A DNA stretch of 5,822 nucleotides from CAZGLK01 sp964526375 (GTDB lineage: Bacteria; Patescibacteriota; Minisyncoccia; JACQLN01). Below are positions 1 through 5,500 of this stretch, piece by piece; the stretch's first letter is position 1; each line of letters begins with the position of its first letter. Location of the stretch: contig CAZGLK010000049.1 in the NCBI GenBank assembly GCA_964526375.1, forward strand, positions 1-5,822, in the 5' to 3' direction. A model generated the notes under the pieces. It had not been told where the DNA came from. It ran no database searches and saw only the letters and a list, made by a program, of their open reading frames with translations. A program made the position numbers and the translations under genes.

Positions 1-873
1 TTTTATAAGTACCTCGGCCTCTTTCTTTTTCACGGCAGCTCCTTTTTTAATTTTGAGGGCCGTAACGGCGGCGCCCGCGGAAACGGCGATAACAAGAGCA
101 AGCAGAACGACAATTTTTACTTTGCTTCGTTTCTGGGAAGGCTCGCTCCTCCCGATGGGCGAGTCTTTAGGAAGTCCGACCTCCCGGGGAGGTCGGACTT
201 CTTGACTAGGCTCCTTGTCGGCTTGATCCGCGGTCAGGGTTATGAGCGCCAAATTTTTTAGTCCGGCCGCGTCGTTTTTTAAGTTGTCAACTAAACGGCC
301 GGCGGCCAGATGTTTTTTTAATTTGTCGTCAGACAGCTTGTGTATTTGGTTGGTGGCCAAAAGCACCGTGTCGCTTAAATTAATTTGGGCCGTGACAATA
401 TTTTTAAAATCATTGGCGTGAACAATCTGGCGGCTGGGGCCGGGGCTAAAAAGAGAATGGAGTTCGCCGTTGCGCAAAACAACAGCCGTGGCTGGGCCTG
501 TTTTGGCTAAGTGAAATTCAAATTGATCGGAGCCGTTTTTGTGTTTTAGGGCGGTAGCGATAATTTTGGCCGACAAGTTTATTGAACCATGCTCGGCCAA
601 GAATTTATTGGCCCTCTTTAGGGCGAATCTCAACGCGGCCAGGGGAGTGGTATTGGTTTTTCGGTAAAAATCGTTGCGTACCAGTTGCGCCAGCGCGCCT
701 AAAAGCTGACTGTTTTCTTTGCGGCTTTTTTCGGAGGTGAGTTCCGCCACCAAGTACAAATTGCCAACGGCTTCTTCCTGAGCCGCGGCGGGTTTGTAGC
801 AAAAAGTTTCGGCGGCCACAGGGCTAAGAGGAGAATCTTCCAGTAAAGTTAGTTCTTGGGCGTGGAGTTCCAT
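1..873 (-). CDS. Membrane-anchored PPM (PP2C)-like pseudophosphatase, 5' part (3' end outside window)
   Basis: Reading leftward from ATG at 873 there is an uninterrupted frame of 291 codons to the window edge, so the C-terminus is missing. An in-frame TAA lies upstream of the ATG. Residues 37-190 follow the layout of PPM/PP2C phosphatases: a strand 'NLYLVAELT' (38-46) where true enzymes have the DGMGG motif, helices with 'ALRFALKRANKFL' (80-92), a strand pair 'AKTGPATAVVLRNGEL' (123-138) where enzymes have GDSR, and 'DTVLLATNQIHKLSDDKL' (168-185) where enzymes have the SDGL motif. The metal-binding Asp residues are absent, so I infer a non-catalytic binding or regulatory domain in the cytoplasm. 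A charged linker (215-251) precedes one hydrophobic helix (about 254-274), followed by a Lys-rich stretch. The linker is partly encoded by a palindromic repeat. The fold assignment is by pattern and moderately sure; the partner is unknown. Confidence 0.7.
   Translation of the reverse strand, partial: MELHAQELTLLEDSPLSPVAAETFCYKPAAAQEEAVGNLYLVAELTSEKSRKENSQLLGALAQLVRNDFYRKTNTTPLAALRFALKRANKFLAEHGSINLSAKIIATALKHKNGSDQFEFHLAKTGPATAVVLRNGELHSLFSPGPSRQIVHANDFKNIVTAQINLSDTVLLATNQIHKLSDDKLKKHLAAGRLVDNLKNDAAGLKNLALITLTADQADKEPSQEVRPPREVGLPKDSPIGRSEPSQKRSKVKIVVLLALVIAVSAGAAVTALKIKKGAAVKKKEAEVLIK
138..167. repeat. Second, imperfect inverted repeat next to the palindrome
   Basis: AAGGCTCGC (138-146) pairs with GCGAGTCTT (159-167) over 9 bp, with one position that pairs only as a G-U wobble in RNA; the loop is 12 nt. 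It lies four bases from the perfect palindrome at 171-201, in the same linker-coding segment. The two may be decayed and fresh copies of similar elements, or one compound element. Confidence 0.5.
171..201. repeat. Perfect 15-bp-arm palindrome inside the PPM-like gene
   Basis: The left arm GAAGTCCGACCTCCC (171-185) and its exact reverse complement (187-201) are separated by one G. Read on the minus strand it is translated in frame as residues 225-235, EVRPPREVGLP, in the linker before the membrane helix. Such a GC-rich perfect palindrome in a low-complexity linker looks like an inserted REP-like element rather than conserved coding sequence. That origin is inferred. Confidence 0.8.
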
Positions 874-898
874 GTCAGTTGTTTTTGATACGAAATCT

Positions 899-927
899 AT
901 TATAGAAGCAATGAGGCCACTTTACAA
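899..927 (-). promoter_or_regulatory. Sigma70-type promoter of the PPM-like gene
   Basis: On the minus strand the -35 hexamer TTGTAA (927-922) and a perfect -10 TATAAT (904-899) are separated by exactly 17 bp. Predicted transcription starts near 892, leaving a leader of about 19 nt before the ATG at 873. No Shine-Dalgarno sequence is visible in that leader. Confidence 0.7.
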
Positions 928-955
928 GATCGCGGTTGTTGCTATTATTACATAT

Positions 956-961
956 TATAAT
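956..961 (+). promoter_or_regulatory. -10 element of the divergent promoter for the winged-helix gene
   Basis: A perfect TATAAT lies on the plus strand, with transcription predicted to start near 968. No good -35 is found at 16-18 bp; TTGTTG at 936-941 is only 14 bp away. The absence of a good -35 would fit an activator-dependent or weak promoter. The start site would fall on the first ACGCTAAT box. Confidence 0.45.
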
Positions 962-962
962 G

Positions 963-1036
963 CCAATACGCTAATAGATCGCGAATGACGCTAATATCAA
1001 ATCTATTCGCGTCATTAGCGTAAATTTGTGTATTGG
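963..1036. promoter_or_regulatory. Cluster of ACGCTAAT direct and inverted boxes (operator-like)
   Basis: ACGCTAATA occurs directly at 968-976 and 988-996, and ACGCTAAT occurs inverted at 1014-1021. Nested inverted pairs also occur: AATGACGC (984-991) with GCGTCATT (1009-1016), CGCGAAT (980-986) with ATTCGCG (1005-1011), AATAGAT (973-979) with ATCTATT (1001-1007), and CCAATAC (963-969) with GTATTGG (1030-1036). The block sits between the divergent promoters and the winged-helix gene. It fits a multi-site operator, possibly autoregulatory, or a leader RNA that folds in alternative ways. Confidence 0.55.
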
Positions 1037-1048
1037 TGTTATGTTCGT

Positions 1049-1276
1049 ATGAACGGTATGAACGATAAACTTATAGAAGAATTGTTCGGTTCCAAAGCTA
1101 AAGCCAGAGTGCTAAAATTGTTTGCCCATAACCCGCGGCTGGCTTTGCCGGTAGCCGACATTGCCAAGAGAATCAGGATTGACCAAGCTTTATGCCGCCG
1201 GACCATAATGCGTTTAGTCAGGTTAGGTGTGCTTAAAAGCTATGATATTAAAGACAAAAAGAAAAAGAAAAGCTAA
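1049..1276 (+). CDS. Winged-helix DNA-binding domain, N-terminal half of a frameshifted regulator
   Basis: This frame gives 75 residues from ATG 1049. ATG at 1058 is equally plausible and GTG at 1028 is less likely. The sequence from 'NDKLIEELFGSKAKARVLKLF' splits into an opening helix and a winged helix-turn-helix: 'LPVADIAKRIRI' then 'CRRTIMRLVRLGVLKSY', the usual recognition-helix plus wing pattern. It ends in a Lys run and TAA inside A-rich sequence. Related Patescibacteria proteins, as I know them, are about 200 residues and continue from this domain into a nucleotidyltransferase-like domain. Here that second domain is present at once downstream but in the +1 frame (1227-1754). So this is probably half of one gene broken by an indel, by sequencing error, or joined by a recoding event. 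The divergent operator-like boxes upstream suggest autoregulation. No Shine-Dalgarno sequence is seen. Confidence 0.65.
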   Translation: MNGMNDKLIEELFGSKAKARVLKLFAHNPRLALPVADIAKRIRIDQALCRRTIMRLVRLGVLKSYDIKDKKKKKS

Positions 1277-1754
1277 GGAGGGTAGCAGAGCCGGCGCTTT
1301 ACTATCTGGTAGGCGTTCTGTCCGGGGGGCGAAGAGAATCAAAAAAACGCCCGGCCGAAGCAGCCGCGGCGCCCAGCGGGTTTATCGTTTTAATACCGAG
1401 TTTCCAATAGCGAATGAGTTGCGCAACTTGGTGCTTAAACTTTCACCGCCGGCGTTTGCGCACATTGAAAAAGCTCTTAAAAAGGTAGGCCGCTTTAAAC
1501 TGGCCGTGCTCACGGGGGCATTTTTGAATTTAGAAGGCGGACGAGTGGATGTTCTGGTGGTAGGGGATGATATTGATTTTAAGAAGTTTAATAATTTTAT
1601 TAAGCAGCTGGAAACGCAATTCGGGGTTGAGTTGCGTTATGTGGCTTTGGGAGTGGAGGAGTTTTTGTATCGTTATGACATGATGGATCGTTTTGTTTTT
1701 GATATACTGGATTCCCCCCATAAGAAGCTCATAAACAAATTAGTAATTAAGTAA
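1227..1754 (+). CDS. Nucleotidyltransferase-like C-terminal domain of the same frameshifted regulator
   Basis: The frame is open from GTG 1227 to TAA 1752-1754, but its first residues only shadow the upstream winged-helix frame; the real junction is probably within 1250-1272. A basic linker of about 35 residues (to about 1380) leads to 'VYRFNTEFPIANELRNLVLK', then a strand-turn-strand 'KLAVLTGAFLNLEGGRVDV' followed by 'LVVGDDI'. This resembles the nucleotidyltransferase core, with an Asp at the usual metal site but without the standard GS and DxD set, so catalysis is doubtful. It ends 'YDMMDRFVFDILDSPHKKLI', a conserved-looking tail in this family. I infer a ligand-sensing or dimerising domain of a transcription regulator. 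AAGGAGGG at 1275-1282 looks like a ribosome site, but no ATG, GTG or TTG follows closely in this frame. The tRNA begins 27 nt after the stop. Confidence 0.65.
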   Translation: MCLKAMILKTKRKRKAKEGSRAGALLSGRRSVRGAKRIKKTPGRSSRGAQRVYRFNTEFPIANELRNLVLKLSPPAFAHIEKALKKVGRFKLAVLTGAFLNLEGGRVDVLVVGDDIDFKKFNNFIKQLETQFGVELRYVALGVEEFLYRYDMMDRFVFDILDSPHKKLINKLVIK

Positions 1755-1773
1755 TTGAGTAATTAGGTAATTT
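1742..1773. repeat. Four tandem 8-bp units (AGTAATTA-like) across the stop codon
   Basis: The units are AGTAATTA, AGTAATTG, AGTAATTA and GGTAATTT, back to back. The TAA stop of the regulator (1752-1754) lies in the second unit, and the array runs almost to the tRNA. Because the unit length is not a multiple of three, gain or loss of units before the stop would change only the last few residues. Confidence 0.7.
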
Positions 1774-1781
1774 AGGTATAT

Positions 1782-1853
1782 GCGCGATTAGCTCAGCGGT
1801 AGAGCGTTCGGTTCACATCCGAAAGGCCGCAGGTTCGAACCCTGCATCGCGCA
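1782..1853 (+). tRNA. tRNA-Val (anticodon CAC)
   Basis: A full cloverleaf can be drawn. The acceptor GCGCGAT (1782-1788) pairs perfectly with ATCGCGC (1846-1852), followed by discriminator A1853. The D arm is GCTC/GAGC with loop AGCGGTA. The anticodon stem TTCGG/CCGAA holds loop TTCACAT, giving anticodon CAC (1814-1816) for GTG valine codons. The variable loop is AGGCC. The T stem GCAGG/CCTGC holds the loop TTCGAAC. CCA is not encoded (CTCT follows), so it must be added by a CCA-adding enzyme. It lies 27 nt after the regulator stop and may be cotranscribed with it; a strong terminator starts 12 nt downstream. Confidence 0.95.
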
Positions 1854-1864
1854 CTCTGTAAAAT

Positions 1865-1895
1865 AAAATGTCCCACACCGAGTGTGGGACATTTT
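1865..1895. terminator. Bidirectional intrinsic terminator between the tRNA and the MerR-like gene
   Basis: AAAATGTCCCACAC (1865-1878) and GTGTGGGACATTTT (1882-1895) form a perfect 14-bp stem with loop CGA. The GC core is flanked by A and T runs on both sides, so it can end transcription from either direction. The last two bases belong to the TAA of the minus-strand regulator. Confidence 0.9.
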
Positions 1896-2121
1896 AAGAA
1901 ATATCAACTATCTTCAGCGGTCGGTAGCGTTCACGCGAACTTTCCATTTGGCGCAAAAAAGCTTCTATCTGGTCAACCCGGTAGTAGCGGTAGTTATTGA
2001 TGGGGTTGCGATAAGGCGAGAACCGGCCGGCTTTGTCCCAATTGCGCAGGGTTAGGGTGGTAACTCCCAAAATAACAGAGGCTTGTTTGATGCTTAGGTA
2101 TTTGCGGTTCATATCATACAT
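1894..2121 (-). CDS. Small MerR/excisionase-type DNA-binding protein
   Basis: The gene encodes 75 residues from ATG 2121; ATG 2112 (MNRKY) is an alternative start three codons in. Residues 8-28 form the helix-turn-helix of the MerR or HTH_17 class: 'YLSIKQASVILGV' followed by recognition helix 'TLTLRNWDKAGRF' (22-34). The wing region 'PYRNPINNYRYYR' (36-48) is a motif I recognise from stand-alone MerR-like proteins. A short helix 'VDQIEAFLRQME' and a basic tail follow. There is no effector-binding domain, so it is probably a DNA-binding module acting as a repressor, an excisionase-like architectural protein, or the partner of another protein. Three ATCCTAA boxes stand directly upstream and could be its operator. 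It converges with the tRNA and shares its terminator. Confidence 0.8.
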   Translation of the reverse strand: MYDMNRKYLSIKQASVILGVTTLTLRNWDKAGRFSPYRNPINNYRYYRVDQIEAFLRQMESSRERYRPLKIVDIS

Positions 2122-2132
2122 TTGATAACATA

Positions 2133-2158
2133 ATCCTAAAAATCCTAATATATCCTAA
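2133..2158. repeat. Three direct ATCCTAA boxes upstream of the MerR-like gene
   Basis: ATCCTAA occurs at 2133-2139, 2142-2148 and 2152-2158, with start-to-start spacings of 9 and 10 bp, close to one helical turn. The copies begin 12 bp before the MerR-like start codon, where its promoter would lie. Helical phasing suggests binding sites on one DNA face, possibly for its own product. Confidence 0.55.
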
Positions 2159-2202
2159 TGCTCCGAATAGAATCATGAATAAGGAATTATGAATTAGGGG
2201 CA

Positions 2203-2489
2203 TGCGGATAAATTTGTAGTTTGGGATTATTTTATCATAATATACCAATCTTTTTCTCTTCTAACTATCAAGCTTTCTTATATCCAGTTATCAATGTTTA
2301 TTATAATTTAATAATATTCTTAAGTTTATCCACCGTCAATGAGTTTTATCCACAAATGGCCTAAATATCAAGGATATCTTGGACATGGTTCTGGTCAGGA
2401 GAAACCGGTCAAAGGAGAGATGCGGTTAGATTCTTATGGCGGCGTATCGGTATTTTTGGTTTTTGTTTTTGACCTTATGTTTATCCACA
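2203..2489. other. DnaA-box cluster with AT-rich core: candidate oriC or DnaA-controlled region
   Basis: Perfect plus-strand DnaA boxes TTATCCACA occur at 2346-2354 and 2481-2489. One-mismatch boxes are TTATCCACC at 2326-2334 (plus) and TGCGGATAA at 2203-2211 (minus, TTATCCGCA). Between the minus-strand box and the plus-strand cluster, positions 2221-2320 contain only 21 G or C by my count, with 1 in 20 at 2301-2320, like a DNA unwinding element. No convincing gene lies here; the open frame at 2339-2521 has no recognisable content. Bacterial oriC has this architecture, but neither dnaA nor dnaN is in the window. A regulatory role of DnaA at the downstream promoter is the alternative. Confidence 0.5.
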
Positions 2490-2521
2490 GCGACACTTGT
2501 TTTGAGCTTATAAATAAATGA

Positions 2522-2527
2522 TATAAT
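2522..2527 (+). promoter_or_regulatory. -10 element of the giant surface-protein gene
   Basis: A perfect TATAAT. The -35 is weak: TTGTTT at 2497-2502 is 19 bp away and TTGAGC at 2502-2507 is 14 bp away. Transcription would start near 2534, inside the inverted repeat 2533-2553. The DnaA box at 2481-2489 lies just upstream. Confidence 0.5.
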
Positions 2528-2532
2528 AAAGC

Positions 2533-2553
2533 TATCCGATACCATATCGGATA
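2533..2553. promoter_or_regulatory. 9-bp dyad at the predicted transcription start
   Basis: TATCCGATA (2533-2541) and its exact reverse complement TATCGGATA (2545-2553) are separated by CCA. Its position over the predicted start point suggests a repressor operator; as RNA it would form a 5'-terminal hairpin. The half-site GTATCGG also occurs at 2444-2450, upstream of the promoter. Confidence 0.6.
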
Positions 2554-2554
2554 C

Positions 2555-2587
2555 ATGGCACCCTATTTCGACTTTGCGTCGGAATAG
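2555..2587 (+). CDS. Ten-codon leader ORF MAPYFDFASE overlapping a terminator-like hairpin
   Basis: ATG 2555 to TAG 2585-2587 encodes MAPYFDFASE, in the same frame as the large gene that begins 12 nt later. Codons 3-10 and the stop lie inside the 12-bp hairpin at 2561-2589. A ribosome on this leader would block the hairpin, the arrangement seen in attenuators. Whether it is translated is not known: no Shine-Dalgarno sequence is visible, and the coincidence of a short frame with a hairpin could be chance. Confidence 0.25.
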   Translation: MAPYFDFASE

Positions 2588-2599
2588 GGCTTTTGTTTT
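2561..2599 (+). terminator. Terminator-like hairpin just before the giant gene (possible attenuator)
   Basis: CCCTATTTCGAC (2561-2572) pairs with GTCGGAATAGGG (2578-2589) over 12 positions, one a G-U wobble, with loop TTTGC. It is followed by CTTTTGTTTT (2590-2599), a U-rich tract as in intrinsic terminators. It lies between the predicted promoter and the GTG start at 2600, so it would control entry into the large gene. Confidence 0.6.
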
Positions 2600-5500
2600 G
2601 TGAAAGAAAACGATTATATTTTGATCAGCAAAATAGCAACCGAGACTCCGTATAGCGCGGAGTATTTGAGTTTGCTGTGCCGGCGCAAAAAAATTAAGGC
2701 CAAAAAGTTTGGCCGCAATTGGTATATTACCCGCCAAGCTCTGCAGGAATATATTCAAGGGCAGGGCTTGTCTATTATTGTGCCCCGCAATTTAATTATG
2801 CGGGGTCAGCCGTTTGGATTTAAACCAAAAATTATTTTTAATGATCAACCTTTGAACAACCCGATCCAACTAGCTGTTGAATCAACGACGGTTCAAAAAT
2901 CAGCGCTCCCCGTTTTGCCGCCAAGCGAGCCAGCACATTTTGAAAATTTTTTAAAAAAAGAATCTAAAAATAAAGACGGCTATGTCTCGTTTGATAAATC
3001 GTTGGAGTCGCTGGGGCTTAAAATTTTAGATACTCCTCAACCAGCGGAGTCTCAATATTCACCAAGCTCGGCGCCGGAAATTAGGCCACCGGATCTGGTG
3101 CCTGTTTTTCCCAGGCCGGTTTTGCCGATCGTTGAACCGCCCCAGGAACCGCAAGAAGGTTTGGGCTATCTTGATTTTTTGAAATCAAAAGTCTTTGAAG
3201 TTCCAACATCTGCTCCGGAGAAGCTGGAAACAAAACAATTGCCGCAATCTCCAATAGTTCCTCAGGAAAAACCGATACAAGATAAACCAATTTCGCAAAA
3301 ACTGCTTAAGTTTGCGCCTCGCAGTATTTTACAAAAACCCGCGGAGCCAATTGCTCAATTTTCTCCTGCAAAAACTGCCGCAGATAAACTTGCTGAAAAA
3401 ATCCAAAACCTTAAGCCCAAATTTCCGATAGGCTTTCCATTTCCTGCTCCAGCGCCATCGCTGAGGGCAGATGTTCCGCCGCAGAAACAGCCTACGGAGA
3501 GACATCCTATTTCCAAAATTCCGGCTGTGGAGAATGTGCCTAAACAGGAATTAGTTGTGGAGCAACTAGTTCGTTTGCTGGAAGCTCGTTTTAAAACCCG
3601 CTCTTGGCTGTCGGAATTGTGGTTTTCGTTAAGGCCATCGCCATCAGGCTGGAGCCGCCGCAAATTGTGGTGGGTTGAAACGGCCGCCGTGGCCGCGGTG
3701 GTGATTGTGCTTACCGCCGGCGGGCTAAAGTTAAATCGGGCCGACGCTCTTTACGGAGTCATAAAAGAATTTTTTCAAGACGCCGTTACTTTGCAGGGCC
3801 ACACGCCCGGCACGCACGCCAACGATGTTTTGCTTTTGGACAAAGAGGGCAAAATTTCCATTTACGGTCACATTGAAACCAAAGGCCAGTTGAGAAGTTA
3901 TGTGGAGCAAGGCATTGCGCCGATTGTGGTTGACTCCACAACTACCGCAGAAAATTTAAGCGCCGACTATTTGGACAATCTCTCGGCTCAAGATTTTACT
4001 TTGCAGTTGGTAACCAAAAACGGCAATGTAACTTACACCAACGTGAAGCTGGAAGGCGGAGCCGAGATTGGCCATCTGCTTTTGGCCAAAGACGGCGCCG
4101 AGATCGGCAAGACTCTTTTGGTTAAAGGCGCGGCCAAATTTTTGGAAGATGTGAACTTGATTAAGAATCTGTCGGTGGGCAAAAACATTTCCATCGGCCA
4201 GGANNNNNNNNNNNNNNNNNNNNNNNNNNNNNNNNNNNNNNNNNNNNNNNNNNNNNNNNNNNNNNNNNNNNNNNNNNNNNNNNNNNNNNNNNNNNNNNNN
4301 NNNTACGGCCTTAACTTTGGCATTGGCACCAGCACGCCGGGGGCGGCTCTAGCCGTTAAAGGCGCCGGATTGTTTGAGGGCTTCGTATCCGCAGATTATT
4401 TCACCTCCACCTCGTCAAACACATCTTGGTTAATGGGACAAATGGGTGTTGGTTCGACTACTCCGGGAGCGCAAATGGGAGTAAATGGGGCAATACTTTC
4501 GGAGGGATTTGTCTCTGCCGACTACTTTACCTCAACTTCATCAAACACATCTTGGTTAATGGGTCAGTTTGGAATTGGTACCACAACTCCCGGCGCTCAA
4601 CTGGCCGTTAATGGCTCAATCATAGCGGAAGGATTTGTCAGCGCCGACTACTTTACCTCAACATCAAGTAATGCGTCATGGGTCATGGGTAATTTGGGCA
4701 TCGGGACGACGACTCCAGGGAATCTATTGGCAGTAGATGGTGATGGGACAATCAGCGGCAACTTCTATGCCACGGGCACCACCACCACCTCATCTCTCAT
4801 CGCCACCTCTACATTGGAAGTCCGATCAAGCGCTTACACCGGTGGCAGAGTCTTGGCCGTGTTTGATGATGTGTTCGGCTTGGGCACTTCCTCTCCCGGC
4901 TCACTATTATCCGTTCAGGGCTCGGCCAACATCGGCGACCTGATAGTGGAAGGCCCCATCAAAGCCTCTTACTTCACCTCCACCTCCACCACTAACAACA
5001 CCTTTGCGGGAGCATTGGATGTAACGGAAAGTGCCACCTCTACATTTACAGGTGGATTAAACATCAGCACCACGGGCGGTCTCTCCTCGGCCACGGGATT
5101 AACAATCACCGGAGGCGATATTCTCTCCAGCGGCAAGCTGACTCTCACTGGCGCTTCAACCTCAACCCTACCTCAATTAAACGCTTCCACCATATTGACC
5201 GTGCCCACACTGGAGATCTCAACCATTCTCAAATCCAGCGGCACGGCCACATCCACTTTTGCGGGAGGAGTATCTGTTACAGGGGGATTATATGTCAGCA
5301 GCAATGTTGGTATCGGGACAGCAGCACCTACTGCGTTACTGCACATAAGCAAGGATTCGTCTGTGGATTTTGAGGGGATTAGAGTGATCAATACAAATGG
5401 CGGCAATGACCGTAGTTTTATCTTTTTCCCGCGACCGGACAGCACTACGAGGGGACTATTACTGGGGCATCAATTTAGCAGGACTACCCTGCCGAGCGAT

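Noticed and set aside
1250..1276. Programmed -1 slippage at the A-rich run joining the two regulator halves
   Set aside because: A -1 shift leads to the wrong frame; the second half needs +1 (or -2). The AAGGAGGG element lies after the shift zone, unlike the stimulator in prfB.
1275..1282. AAGGAGGG as the ribosome binding site for an independent second gene
   Set aside because: No ATG, GTG or TTG in the downstream frame follows at a usable distance.
2339..2521. Open frame of 60 codons on the plus strand in the gene-free region
   Set aside because: It spans the DnaA boxes, has no recognisable domain, and its codons look like translated AT-rich noncoding DNA.
2533..2553. Recombination (dif-like) site
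   Set aside because: It is a short perfect dyad with a 3-bp centre; it does not match the XerCD site layout of 11-bp arms and a 6-bp centre.
2426..2758. Minus-strand open frame of 110 codons
   Set aside because: It runs antisense through the promoter, hairpin and HTH-coding start of the giant gene and resembles no family I know.
3081..3663. Two minus-strand open frames (3081-3290 and 3355-3663)
   Set aside because: Both are antisense to the Pro-rich linker of the giant gene; codon bias of that region leaves the opposite strand open.
4388..4765. CRISPR array
   Set aside because: Units are contiguous 126-bp coding repeats with no spacers.
4426..5445. Short open frames inside the repeat region on both strands
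   Set aside because: They are out of frame with the long repeat-coding frame, whose repeats are preserved at the protein level.
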